Origin: Adiantum capillus-veneris
Lineage: Eukaryota > Streptophyta > Polypodiopsida > Polypodiales > Pteridaceae
NCBI GenBank assembly: GCA_014529385.2
Contig: CM043971.1
Coordinates: forward strand, 61,024,709 to 61,088,708
Length of the DNA: 64,000 bases
Reading direction: 5' to 3'
Shown here one piece after another: positions 48,621 through 59,659 of the stretch. A program made the position numbers and the translations under genes. Below the pieces are notes generated by a model that was not told the DNA's origin, ran no database searches, and saw only the letters and a program-made list of their open reading frames with translations. Each line of letters starts with the position of its first letter. The first letter of the stretch is position 1.

Positions 48621-49034
48621 TCAAACTCCCACAATGTAGGGATGTTCAAGGATGAGATGATATGAAAATGTATCCTGTACAAAGAAGTTTTGGTCAACCT
48701 TTACATCACCTATTGTCACCTTCACACCTCGACATACTGCATACAATTCACCGGATGAATTGTATGCCAGTTTTACCATCCAACCATGACTTGTGTCCAT
48801 CGGCCATTTGCATTTGTTGTAGAGACTCTTTGACATTATGTTTATTTTTGAACCATGGTCAATCAAGGCAACAAATGGCTCTTCAAGATCACCTACCTTG
48901 ACCAAAATTTTTGTAGTAGCCCTTGCCCAATGACTTCGTGAATAGTAGCTCCTAGGAATAGCTTCAACTTCTTTATCATCATTTAAGAAATGCACTTGCT
49001 TCACTCTCCCACTAGATTGGTAGCATCCTACCAC
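48621..49034 (-). pseudogene. gypsy 1 aspartic protease
   Basis: Contains KILVKVGDLEEPFVALIDHGSK, a retropepsin-like site where D-T/S-G has become D-H-G, then INIMSKSLYNKCKW and VKVTIGDVKVDQNFFVQD..HLILEHPYIVGV, matching the flap and C-terminal blocks of plant gypsy proteases. The changed active site suggests loss of activity. It is in the same frame as the upstream piece 49308-49047 but separated from it by a stop. Confidence 0.8.
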
Positions 49035-49046
49035 ACCTCCATCATA

Positions 49047-49308
49047 CTAATTATTTTGCAACTCGATCCCTTGTGTCTTCAAGGTTTCTCCTTCAGCCTG
49101 TGCACGAGAAACTTCAGCAAGAGCTTGCCTATTTCTCTTGATGATGTCAATGATCTCCTCATGGAATTCACGCTTTGCAACGCCAAGAAATTCTCCTAGA
49201 GTAAACTGAATCTTGCTATTCAAAATCCTATCCTCCAAGACTTTCTTTAAATATGTAGCAACTTCAATATCAAATTGTAGTTTGTAAGTTGGATCTTTCT
49301 TCTTTCCT
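49047..49308 (-). pseudogene. gypsy 1 Gag/Pol fragment cut by CACTA
   Basis: The minus-strand frame is open from the CACTA edge (KKDPTYKLQFDIEVATYLKK) through VLEDRILNSKIQFTLGEFLG and VAKREFHEEIIDIIKRN to a TAA at 49047-49049, then continues in frame into the protease. Coding sequence ends exactly at the CACTA terminus, which shows that the gypsy element was there first. Confidence 0.75.
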
Positions 49309-49328
49309 CACTACAAGAGGTTGTGTGC
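49309..49328 (+). repeat. CACTA terminal inverted repeat (one end)
   Basis: Starts CACTACAAGAGG, the signature end of plant CACTA elements. The partner end should be on the far side of gypsy 2, outside the window. Confidence 0.85.
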
Positions 49329-49379
49329 ACTTGTGATGCTGTTAGCAATGGAAATACATTGAGTTTTTATACTCCCTCC

Positions 49380-49570
49380 TGTCGCTAAGACCGTCGCTAA
49401 CAACATCGATACGGGAACGTCTCTATGAGTGTCGCTATAACCGTTTCTATAGGCGTCTCTATATAGCAACGCCGATAGCAACATTTACAGGCCACCTATA
49501 GCGACGTTTAGAGGCCACCTATAGCGAAGTTTATAGCGACGCTGCAGAGCCTTATATAGCGACGCCTGAG
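49380..49570. repeat. CACTA subterminal repeats
   Basis: Many copies of a 10-14 bp motif: gtcgcta(a/t) in one direction (49383-49470) and tatagcgacg in the other (49495-49565). The longer block aggccacctatagcga occurs twice. In known CACTA elements such repeats bind the TNPA-type protein. The switch in direction makes the region itself palindromic. Confidence 0.85.
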
Positions 49571-50010
49571 ATAAATTTTTTTGGTGGGTAGGGCATTGAA
49601 TGCCCTGCCACCCATCAACCATATTGAATATTTCAATAATTGAGTAAACCTAAATGAATCCAAGATGAGCCCAGATTCACCTTTGAAAGAAAGTGCAAGC
49701 TTAGATATAGACCCAAAGTAGTCACCCACAAGACAATATAACCATTAACTCCATCATCCATAGTATTGTTTGCAGAATAAAGATACAAAATTGACAAAAG
49801 TAAATCAATGACAATTGTACACATCATAGGAAAAATCACGTGATTGTTAAACTTTGCAAATGTAATAGTTACAAGACCATTGTCTCATTATTGAAAAAAT
49901 ATACATGGTTTTCCAATAGTTACAAAAAGACGTATAAACATTATCTCATGATACATATGCTATGACAAAAGGAAACTAATGCTATCTAGCTACGGCTAGA
50001 ATGACATCGT
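49571..50010. other. CACTA 3' region, no coding seen
   Basis: AT-rich sequence between the subterminal repeats and the last exon of the second CACTA gene. It would hold that gene's 3' UTR and polyadenylation site. Confidence 0.5.
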
Positions 50011-51423
50011 CTAATCAGATGTCTCATCGCGTCCAAGCGGCGTATGTGTCGGATTCTACAAAAAAAACCAATAAGACAGCTTTCTGTAACTATAAACATA
50101 TAATTTATAAAACAATACAACAAATAGAAAAGAGTAAACCCTAATACTAACCATGCCGCCACAAGAACTCAAAATGTCCCATCAGGGCGTTTAAGCCCTT
50201 CCTGCTTGCGTACTCGCATTGTAGGGTCATGTCCTGTCATCAACCACTGTCAAAATATACAAAGAACCCATTATGTTAGAATTTAAAAACCCTTAAACCC
50301 TAAACTATCAACCCTAAAGAGCAATGCAAAAACACTTACAAAATCGGCCTCAAATGATGCCCACCCGCCGCTCCCCAAGTGGTGCGAGCTCCCTACCTCT
50401 ACTCGTGCTTTGGTTGCCTTCTTTTGTTGCTTCCACTTGTCAGAATTCTCGCGCGGCTGCTTTCTTCGCATTCTTCCAATCTTCTTTATCCAGCAAATGT
50501 GGTCTATTCCACCCATGCTTTATTGCTTTTTGTACTTCGAAACGCTTGTGCTTGCAGTATTTGTGCATTCGAACCTTCATCAGGTCTTCATTGAAGCGGT
50601 CATCCCATGTTGAAACGGGAAACTCGTCATGCATCATACTGATGACTCTGTCTTTTAAATCAATTGGTACTTCAATCCAGGTGTTTAGTAGGTAGTGTCT
50701 AAACACCTAAGAGAAAAGACCGCGCATGCGCGATATCACCTTCTTGCCTTCATCATCCAAGATGATGCCATCGCTCAAGTCGACGGAGTAAGGCAAGCCC
50801 TCTCGCGGGTGACGCATGAACCTGGGTGTCCCGGAAGGTGTCTCTAGTGGCATATCGATGGGGGTACATACGTAAGGTGTCTCCACTGGAGTCTTGGCCC
50901 CGAAGCGAGGAGTGTCAATTGGAGTGACTCCTGGAGAAGTAGCTAGTGGTGTGTCGCTACTAGGAACGGTCGTTAGCCACGCAGAACCTGGTGTAGATGG
51001 CGATGCCATGGCTGGTGTGGGGGCAGGCAAAGAGCCTCGTTGAACACGAGGTGATGTCGAGGCCTCGGTAGCGGCATCCCCACAACAACCTTCGATGCCA
51101 CTACTAGAGTGCCGATGCCTAGACAAGTGTGAAGATCGTCTCGTCCACACTGAAGCTTCGGAGTGTGATGAATTCTCGAAAATAGAGGGAGATGCTAAAG
51201 GAGTAGGAACACGCGATGGTGCTCTAGAGCGATGATGCTCCATGTACCACTCTCTCTGGTCGGGTGACAAAGAAGAAAGAAACTCATCATCATACATACC
51301 TGCATTAAACACACGAACATTTAATATTAATATTGAATGAATGGGGAAGAAAACATGGACAAGTAGAGAGAGAGAGAGAAAGAGAGAGAGAGGACTCATT
51401 AAGGGGGAGGCATTCCTGTGCAA
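50011..51423 (-). pseudogene. CACTA second gene, Transposase_24 (Ptta/En/Spm) type
   Basis: 51423-50707 starts with a hydrophobic Leu/Ser stretch and runs through SSLSPDQREWYMEHHRSRAP and a Ser/Pro/Thr-rich region with TP..ETP repeats to ILDDEGKKVISRMRGLFS. After an in-frame TAG come HYLLNTWIEVPIDLKDRV and EFPVSTWDDRFNEDLM, the plant Ptta/En/Spm transposase start. A frameshift near 50455 leads to HHLGSGGWASFEADF. Good splice sites follow: donor gtaagt just below 50340, acceptor ttttgacag before 50246, donor gttagt after 50152 and acceptor tttttttgtag before 50055. The last exon (50055-50011) reads NPTHTPLGRDETSD-stop. An in-frame TGA in the middle exon, the frameshift and the TAG make it a pseudogene unless splicing differs. 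Confidence 0.7.
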
Positions 51424-51456
51424 AGAGATTTTGTTGAATTACTGTGAATTTTTAAA

Positions 51457-51693
51457 AGCACTGCACTCCGGGTGCGATGGAGACTGAAGCTGCATGGCAA
51501 AGGTCTGCTCATAGAAGTTTCTTACCCCACCACTAAATCTAAATGATCGGGTGAAAGAGACACTGAGAAGCAGTAGTAGTGCTTCTTAGTGTCTCTTTCA
51601 CCCGATCAACTAGATCTAGCGGTGGGATGAGCAGCATCTATATTGAGCAGACCTTCGCGATTGCAGCTTCAATCTCCATCGCACTCGAAGCAC
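51457..51693. repeat. 237 bp hairpin with about 115 bp arms inside the CACTA element
   Basis: Left arm 51457-51572 pairs with right arm 51580-51693 around a loop of about 7 nt. The inner 28 bp (gatcgggtgaaagagacact..agaagca) is perfect but for one base. Middle blocks pair as accccaccactaaatcta and tagatctagcggtggga. The outer blocks (aaggtctgctca; gtgcgatggaga.tgaagctgca) also pair. It lies between the two CACTA genes, so read-through transcripts would contain a long duplex. Confidence 0.88.
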
Positions 51694-52442
51694 AATGCTC
51701 ATCGTCCTTGCTTGTGAGAACATACCTAAAGCATAAGTACCTGGAGTGGACACAAGGACCATTAAATACAATGACGCAATGACACATATAGACAGAAATG
51801 GACAAAAAGCCACGTGAATACAATATATATTATAAAATGGAGCAAAATTGTTTAAATATAATATTTATGGCTTTAAGAGGTCTCTCTCTCATCCTCACAA
51901 AGCTCACCATAACTTCCTATATCTATATAGATCTCTTTGTTTAAACATATGTCCTCCGTTTCATTTTGTAAATCCTCTACATGCACCCATAGAGAGTAGC
52001 AGCTTGATGCTCGTCTGGCACCACCTTAGCGGCTCCTCACTGAGCATCTTCTCTGATCCCCTGCATTGATGTCACTATGATTGGCACACGGTAGCCTTCA
52101 TACGTCCGTGCACTACAAGGGGCTACCTCTATGACGTACAACTAGTTTGATGCAGACTTTGTAGGATGAAATATCACCTGTCAGAGCCACTTAACTTACA
52201 TGAGAGCTTCCAAGCACATAAATTTAAAATTGGATGTTAACTATTTACATACTTACTTGTTCACAATGCTCGAGTAGTATGAAAGTGTCTCTTAGGTCAG
52301 TCCATTTCTTAGTTGAATCCACCTCAAGAAAACCAGACTCTCATCTACGCACAGTAGCGTTGCGACCCTCCATGATTATCTTGAACCATTGCACGTCAAA
52401 CAAGTTGACAAAAAATCCTCTATAATCGATCCTCAAAATCCC
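51694..52442. other. CACTA intergenic or intron sequence
   Basis: No coding motif recognised. A cactacaaggg at about 52112 resembles the element's terminus but has no subterminal repeats beside it. Confidence 0.4.
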
Positions 52443-55324
52443 CTATAGCGTGCCGAAGTAAGTGAGTTCCGTCACCACAGGATTTGCATCAGAGGACCGT
52501 CGTCGACTAGACTCTTCAAATTTTGCCATGATTCCACAATCTTGAGTAAAATGCTTTCTGTCGATCCGTTCCACCCTAAATTGTCGACCTTTACACCATG
52601 CTCTTATACTACAACCAACAAAGATTATGAGTGGCCGTTCAAACATCTAGAAATTCACTAGTCATACATTGCCAACTTACCTTGGTCGCGCAACCCCAAG
52701 AGTACTCCCACTCCTCCTCAGTCTTCTTCACCGCACTGTTGTGCACTTTTCAATTGGTTGTGCAACCATCTTTAGCTCATGAATGTTGGTAGGTTCTCCA
52801 GACCCATCGGATAGTGCATCGGTGGTCGTCTTTCTCGTCTCCACTGGATTCATGCCCTTTGTCGCTCTTGCTTTGCACCCTCATATTGTGAAATCCACTT
52901 TTGCATCACTGGATTGTGAAGCATGCAAAACCGGTTCATTTTAGCCTCTAGATCTTCCATCATCTTCTTCTCAACACTGAGATTGCACATGACAATCCCA
53001 GATATGCGCTCATCATCTATGGTTCGCCATAGCGTGTCCCGGGCTTTATCAAATCCGTCTAGCCACTCTCCAATGTACACTAGGGACTCTGAGACCTGCC
53101 AATCTTCTGCCATGCTACCCTCTGGATGTGCCTTCTGACGCACATATCCCTTGAGCATTTTCATGAAACGTTCTAAAAAGAACATCCATCTAGAATGTAC
53201 TGTGCCAGCTATTTCCACCTCATCAACTATGTGAACAAGAAGATGCACCTGAATGGTTAGCATGGTAGTAGGAAAGTGTTTCTCAAACATGCACACAACC
53301 TCCGTAGCGTTCAGTTTGGTGAATGGTATGGAGTCTACGTTCATCTCCTTTTGTGAGATCCATTGCACCAACTTCGCAAGTTTGTATATTGTATTACGTA
53401 CGTTAAGAGACAAACATCCCTCAATGGCCACCGGGAAAATAAACTGCAAAACACGTGAACCAATGATATTAAAGTCCACACACGAATTTGTTACACAATT
53501 GCCACTATGATATATTCCACTATGAACATACCTGACACATTTTATGCCAGTCGTGTGACGTCAAACCGGTAAGCTTTCCTTCTTTAGTAAAACACGTTCG
53601 GAGCGAGTGCATTACGCCAGTGGGGGTCCACACAGATCGAATGGTCTCTTTTACTTTGTGTTCTTGGGCTCCTGTGAAAATCCAAGGCACTTTAGGTAGT
53701 TTTAGCGATCCATCGGATGCTGTCTGCGGCCAGTCTGCGGCCAATATTGCTCCATACCATCCACATTTCTAAGGTCAACCCTGGCTCCCAAAGCATCTTT
53801 CTTGCTGGTTAGATGGTCCCATAGCAGATTACCCACATTCTTGAGTATGTGCATTGGATCGAGCAAGTGATTGATCATGAGTCGGGGCAAATATGGTAAC
53901 TCGTACAATAGAGAGAGTCTCCTCATCCCTGGGGGCAAGCCGTCATCACACATCTCCTTCTACTCTAACCATGCTTGTGTAGACATCCTTGGTGGCTCTC
54001 TTCCCAAAAATCCTTCGCGTAACACATGATTCTCTTGAAGATACTCTTGATGACCTTCGTAGATTTGCTTCTTCAATGAGGACGCCCGATGTGCATTCAG
54101 TCTAGGTCCACATGTGACACATTCTCTATATCATCTTGTTTGAAGACTTGCATGTATACACATGATAATAGATAAGCTTGAGAAAAACCAAGATTTACAG
54201 TGTTTGAGTTTAAGTGTAAGTCACCTATGCATTTTGTTAGTCCAGAATAGTCATGCATGGTCCACATTAGAATGCCTCTGATCAAACCATTCTGTCGACC
54301 TATGTGTTGACTCATATCCACCACTTCTATGCCAATCCACAATTTTTGTAGCTCTTCCAATAGTGGATGAAGATACACATCCATATTCTTCACTTGATAC
54401 CGCCCCAGTACAATCAAGCTTAGCCATAGGTGCCCCTTTTCGTAGTCAACCACGGGGGAATGTTGTAGTTGACGATGACAACGGGCCATACACTGTAAGA
54501 TGTTGATCTTTGACCAAATAGATTTACGCCATCCATAGCCAGGCCTAGGCGCAAATTTCAAGCTTCCCTGGAAAAATCCGACCATGTTTCATCTATATGT
54601 TTCCAGGCTGCGCAATCTGCAGGAATCCGTAGCACACCTGAAGATTTATTCTCCTCATGCCATGATGCTAGGGTGGCCATGGACTTAGATTCGAAGAAAT
54701 TCTTGATGCAAGGAATCAGAGAAAAATCTCACAAAAACGTTTGTGGAATTTTTGTTCCATGGAGATCTACTCGATATCTCTCGGAATCACATTTCGGACA
54801 TGTCTCCATGTCTATGTATTCCCCTCTGAAAAGAATGCAGTCATTAGGACAAGCATGGATCAAATTGTAATCCATCCCCAAGTTTCGTAAGATCTTTATT
54901 GCTTCTCTTTGGAATCTGGCATCACATCATCAGCTGGCAGTATGTGCTCTTTGAGCAATCTACACAACAAAAAAACTGCGGTACAATTGTGTAAAAATCT
55001 ATCAGATCATTATACATCTAGATTTTTTTATTAAAGTAAACACGTTGTAATAGATCACCTAAAAAGTGTTGTGAAGCTAGTGTCACTCCATCCAAACTTT
55101 GTCTGCATGTTGAGAAGAACCAGGAGCGCCTTCAATCTAGACACACGTGCTCCATCATACAATGGCATATCGGCTTCACTTTTCATATCATCATAGATAA
55201 GACTTTTTGAATCCATGATCGTCTCAATCATTTCACCAATCTCGGGTTCAAACATTGCCTCATTGGGAAAGTGGTCTGCATGGTCATCCCCAGAGCTGTC
55301 AGAGGCTACATCTTGTGGCCTCAC
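52443..55324 (-). pseudogene. CACTA tnp2-type transposase (TNPD-like) pseudogene
   Basis: Blocks in order on the minus strand: the N-terminal linker (MPLYDGARVSRLKALLVLLN, then KFGWSDTSFTTL, 55324-55055); a worn stretch; the Transposase_21 core (YGWRKS.., MDVYLHPLLEELQKLWIGI, MWTMHDYSGLTK, 54585-54097); INHLLDPMHILKNVGNLLWDHL (53953-53702); PTGVMHSLRTCFTKEGKLTGL and SHDWHKMCQ (53744-53532); a plausible intron; DUF4218 (FPVAIEGCLSLNVRN, RWMFFLERFMKMLKGYVRQKAHPEGSMAED, 53443-52850); and a DUF4216-like end (52646-52443). The family binds CACTA ends and catalyses transposition in the nucleus. Frameshifts and stops, mostly in the core, inactivate it. Confidence 0.88.
53444..53531 (-). other. predicted intron of the tnp2 gene
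   Basis: On the minus strand ..atgtgtcag is followed by donor gtatgt, and acceptor cgtgttttgcag precedes ttattttcccgg. Removing the 88 bp joins SHDWHKMCQ to FIFPVAIEG, which matches the uninterrupted family pattern, so the splice sites look genuine. Confidence 0.7.
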
Positions 55325-55493
55325 ATATGCTCGATTAATTTCAAGCCATCATAATATTTTAATGTGTTACGGACTCAATGGGAGTTCCAAACTGTAAAGA
55401 ACATGTCATCTAGTGTGCCTAGGTAGTAGATTTAGTAAGTGGTGGAGCCCTAAAGGCCTTGGGCACCCAGACATTGCATATTTTTACCCTAGG

Positions 55494-55500
55494 TATATAA
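55494..55500 (+). promoter_or_regulatory. TATA box in LTR block 1
   Basis: tatataa after ttttaccctagg. The same position in block 2 also has tatataa. Confidence 0.55.
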
Positions 55501-56228
55501 AGCAGTGTGTAAAAGAATTTAGGTTTCTCAAGCTCATTTGGTAAGAGCACTCTTTGGTGAGAGCTCTTGAGGTGTTTGGCTATGGAGTCCTTGAGCTTCT
55601 CCTTGCTCATGTGACTTGGTTAACACTAATCAATGCTTAATTCTCTTTCACTATGCCTCTCTCATGCTTCTTATGATTGCCTATGATGCTTTGATTAGCT
55701 ACATCTTAGCTAATTAGTGGTTAATCCCTCTCTAATTTTGTGTGATTTTCCTCTCTTGCTCATGTGTGCATGTAGGTTAGATTGGAGTGTGGTGCTCGAT
55801 AGATCTATGTGTGTGTGCTTTTGATTAGTGTGCTGCATGATTGGGTTAGTTTTGTGTGCGTCTTGCAATCGTTAGTGTGTGTGATTGGGTTGATTGGAGG
55901 TGAAGGAAAGTGGATGTGGAGATTGCCCTTCATTGTGGCTTAGCTCCTCCATAGGCCAAAGAGCTCACCTCATAGAGTTAACCATTCATGATGCCATGAT
56001 TAGCTCACTAATCGTGTGAGTGTTTCCATGCCCTAGCTCAGTACCTCATCCCTCCGGGTGAATTCGCGATGTATTTCAAGCCATTGTATTATTTTAATAT
56101 GTTACGGTCTCAATGGGAGCTCCAAGCTGTAAAGAACAAGTGAGTTAGTGTGTCTAAGTAGCAGATCCAGTAAGTGATGAAGCCCTAAATGCCTTGGGCA
56201 CTTTAACATTGCATATTTTTACCCTAGG

Positions 56229-56235
56229 TATATAA
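56229..56235 (+). promoter_or_regulatory. TATA box in LTR block 2
   Basis: tatataagg after ttttaccctagg, 735 bp downstream of the first. Confidence 0.55.
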
Positions 56236-56952
56236 GGCACTGTGTAAAAGAAATTATGGTTCTCAAGTTCATTTGTTGAGAGAACTATTTGGTGAGAGCT
56301 CTTGAGGTGTGTGGTTATGGAGTCCTTGAGCTTCTCCTTGCTCATGTGACTTGGTTAACACTAATCAATGCTTCATTCTCTTTCATTATGCCTCTCTCAT
56401 GCTTCGTATGATTGCCTATGATTATTTGATTAGCTAGATCTTAACTAATTAGTGGTTAATCCCTCTCTAATCTTGTGTGATTTCTCTCTCTTGTTTGTGT
56501 ATGCATGTAGGTTTGATTCGAGTGTGGTGCTCGATAGATCTATCTGTGTGTGCTTGCGATTAGTGTGCTGCATGATTGGGCTAGTGTTGTGTGCGTCTTG
56601 AAATCATTGTGTGTGATTGGGTTGATTGGAGGTGAAGGGAAGTGGATGTGGAGATTGCCCTTCATTGTGGCTTAGCTCCTCCATATGCCAAAAAGCTCAC
56701 CTCATAGAGTTAACCATTCATGATGCCATGATTAGCTCACTAATCCTGTGAGTGTTTCCATGCCCTGGCCCGGTAGCTCATCCCTCCAGGTGAATTCCCA
56801 ATTTATTTCAAGCCATTGTAATATTTTAATATGTTACGGTCGCAATGGGAGCTCCAAATTGTAAAGAACAAGTTAATTAGTGTGTCTAGGTAGCAGATTC
56901 AGTAAGTCCTAAATGCCTTGGGCACTTGAACATTGTATATTTTTACCCTAGG

Positions 56953-56959
56953 TATATGA
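56953..56959 (+). promoter_or_regulatory. altered TATA box in LTR block 3
   Basis: tatatga in the equivalent place. The one-base change would weaken the promoter nearest to the coding region. Confidence 0.45.
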
Positions 56960-57569
56960 GGCACTGTGTAAAAGAAATTTGGGTTCTCAAGTTCATTTCT
57001 TCAGAGCACTCTTTGGTGAGAGCTCTTGAGGTGTGTGGTTATGGAGTCCTTGAGCTTCTCCTTTCTCATGTGACTTGGTTAACACTAATCAATGCTTAAC
57101 TCTCTTTCATTATGCCTCTCTTATGCTTCTTATGTTTGTCTATGATGATTTGATTAGCTAGATATTAACTAATTAGTGGTTAATCACTCTCTAATCTTGT
57201 GTGATTGCCCTCTCTTGCTCATGTGGGCATGTAGGTTTGATTGGAGTGTGGTGCTCAATAGATCTATGTGTGTGTGCTTGTGCTTAGTGTACTGCATGAT
57301 AGGATTAGTGTTGTGTGCGTCTTGCAGTTGTTAGTGTATGTGATTGGGTTGATTAGAGGTGAAGAGAAGTGGATGTGGAGACTGCCCATCATTGTGGCTT
57401 AGCTCCTCTATAGGCCGAGAAGCTCACCTCATAGAGTTAACTATTTGTGTTGCCATGATTAGCTCACTCATCGTGTGAGTGTTTCCATGCCCTAGCCAGG
57501 TAGCTCATCCCTATAGATTGATAATTTTGTTGGTCATTGGAGCTATGCAACCATGGGACCCACACCATT

Positions 57570-57587
57570 TGGCGTCGTTGCCGGGGA
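57570..57587 (+). other. primer binding site of gypsy element 2 (tRNA-Asp type)
   Basis: TGGCGTCGTTGCCGGGGA. Plant Athila/Tat-lineage gypsy elements have TGGCGCCGTTGCCGGGGA here, complementary to the 3' end of tRNA-Asp. One base differs. It lies two bases after a plausible LTR end (cca). Confidence 0.85.
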
Positions 57588-59199
57588 TGATTGCCTACGC
57601 TACTGTAATTGTGGCATAATTAGATGTGTTTCCTCACTAATTTCACTACAATAATTTTACTTGTGTGTTTATGTTTTTGTGGATTTTGGATGTGTGTGCA
57701 TGAAGCAATGTGTTCATTATTCCTTAATGTGTCATCGTATCTTGCCAATTGTGTGTTTACACACTCTAATATCATCCCTACCCCTTGCTAATTTGACTAA
57801 TTTTCCTGACTTACACACTAATTTTCTATGAAGGATTGGAGCTTTCAACCGTTCAATCGATCTTCAATGGAAAGGTAACCAATGTGGTATTTTCAACCTC
57901 CCTAGAATCTAAAGATGTGTAGAATTGTGTAGAAACTCCACCATGATGCAATGTAATGTTGATGCTATGTTATTGCAATCCAATGTTCATGTTATGTTGC
58001 TATGAAATTTTTGGATTGCTCCTTTTCATGCCGTCGTAATGCCGAAATTTTCCAGATTTGGTGGTGTATGAATTTGACAAGTTCAATTGTTTATTGGTGA
58101 TTTTACATTGTTAATTTGGCGCCTAATTGAGCTAATTGCATGCTGAAATGGTCAATGGCAAGTATGTGTGCACTAAAATCAAGTGTGTGTGCACTATTTT
58201 GCCCTTGATTGTGCACCTAAAAATCTATGTGTGCTTAATGATTTTTCAATTGTGATGATTGATTTTTTTTGTGGTCATGCCGAACTAGAGATTTATGAAA
58301 TCACATTGCAATTGTGACAAGATTTACCCTTTTGTGTGTGTACCTAAAGATTGGTAAAAACTGCCAATTATTAGTGTGTGTGTGTGTGTGCCTAAAAAGT
58401 GCTTAATGTGCATAATTAATTCAATTTTTGATTGCATGTTTGATGTGTGTAATGGTTAGTTGCTGTGTTTTTTTGCTCAAAACAGGGATTTACACACTCC
58501 AAATGCGTCAAATTTTGACCTAATTTGCCGCAAATTTTTCCGATTTAATTACCTACTTTGAATTTTATTGACCAAATTAATTGGCAATTGAACTGATGTG
58601 TTTTTGTGATTTTAGTTGGCTACACTAATCCCCTATGTGTGGAGAATTTTTAGAAATTTTTTTGGTATTTTTTCGATAATTTGACAATTTTTTCATTGAT
58701 CTTTGCTTAATTTCACAAAAAATTAATATCTTGCGATCTTTACAAGTTGTTTTGAATGTGTGTTTATGGCATGATTTTGAGTGCATGGGGGCTTTCGTTT
58801 GTCAAATTTTGAGCGTTTTACTATTTTTGAGAGTCGGGTCGATGATTTTGTCGAACTTGACATTTTCGGTAAAAATTTCTATTTTTGGTGTGCTTTTGCG
58901 TCTTGAAAGTGTTTGATTGTTATTTTCAATGAATTCCTAGAATTTTTCAGGAATTTTTGGCAATTTTTTGGATTTTTTGGAGTTTCGACTAATTTTCGGC
59001 CTATTTTTGGCAGTTTTTGGACGATTGAATATTTTAAAAAAACCCGGTTCGAGCTTCAACGCCCGTGCCTTTCGACGCATAAAAATCTCCATGTCGGATA
59101 AGTTCTTTACGTTCCATTGGGATAGTTTTCGTTGACAAATTACTCGTCTTCGTCTTTTTCTTGGCGCGTGAACACCAGCAACATACACTCATTCTCACT

Positions 59200-59640
59200 T
59201 ACTCTCTCTCTTCACCAACCCCCATTCATGATCATTGTCACTCTCTCTCTAACTCCCTCCCTCTCTCTCCCTTCTTGTCATACTCACCCTCTCTCTCTCT
59301 TCTCGTACTCCCACCAGGTCCCGCCATCAACGTCTCTCTCTTTCCTCTGCGTTTTGGTGCAGCCCACGCGTGCGCGCACACACACACACACACACTCTCA
59401 CACGCCCCCTCCCGGGTCCTCTCGTTCTCCGCCATCATCGTTGTCATGCGCCATTAGTCTCTCTCTCTCTCTGTCTCTCCCACACTGTCAACACACACTC
59501 TGTCTCTCTCCCTTATTCTCTCCCGCAAGCTGCCAGCCCGGGCCCCCGCTCTTATCTTTTTCCTCTCTTCTCACTCAGGCAAGGGTCTTCAATCAAGCGC
59601 CACGTCTCCCCCTACTTACGCACCGCTGTCAGTCCTCGCC
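59200..59640 (+). repeat. C/T-rich low-complexity zone
   Basis: Runs of ctctctctc and short (AC)n with cccgggtcc-type GC islands. It abuts a zone of extreme A-richness, so base composition changes sharply near 59650. Confidence 0.8.
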
Positions 59641-59659
59641 AGTAGGTGGTCAGGTAAGC

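Larger units (their letters stand above)
42068..49308 (-). mobile_element. Ty3/gypsy retrotransposon 1, rearranged and truncated
   Basis: Reading down the minus strand from 49308: Gag/Pol linker, protease (about 49034-48621), linker (47918-47400), RT (47384-46657), RNase H (46549-46214), then a fourfold amplified RNase H/integrase segment (46230-43098), integrase core (43098-42602) and integrase C-terminus (42600-42243). RT before integrase defines Ty3/gypsy. The 5' end is cut at 49309 by a CACTA terminus in the middle of coding sequence. LTRs are not identified. Many stops and frameshifts are present. Confidence 0.88.
49309..55335 (-). mobile_element. CACTA (En/Spm) transposon, truncated at one end
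   Basis: One terminus is at 49309 (CACTACAAGAGGTTGTG on the plus strand; the three bases before it are cct). Subterminal repeats are at 49380-49570. Two genes read on the minus strand: a tnp2-type transposase (55324-52443) and a Ptta/En/Spm-type gene (51423-50011). The other terminus is not seen. Coding sequence is interrupted near 55335 by the LTR of gypsy 2. Confidence 0.88.
55329..57567 (+). repeat. LTR of gypsy element 2, with a 733 bp block in triplicate
   Basis: Placed just before a clear PBS. It starts near tgctcgattaatttcaagcc, where CACTA coding stops, and ends near gacccacacca. Inside, a 733 bp block beginning atttcaagccat and ending agctcatccct is repeated at 55340, 56073 and 56806. 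Each block has ttttaccctaggtatat.. with a TATA box, so the LTR carries three promoters in series. Total length is about 2.2 kb. No second LTR is in the window, so the outer edge is inferred. Confidence 0.65.

Noticed and set aside
52112-52122. Second CACTA-like terminus (cactacaaggg)
   Set aside because: It has no subterminal repeats and lies inside the element between coding blocks, so it is probably chance.
55419-56345. Two similar 63-codon minus-strand frames 735 bp apart
   Set aside because: They are antisense readings of the repeated LTR block, not a gene family.
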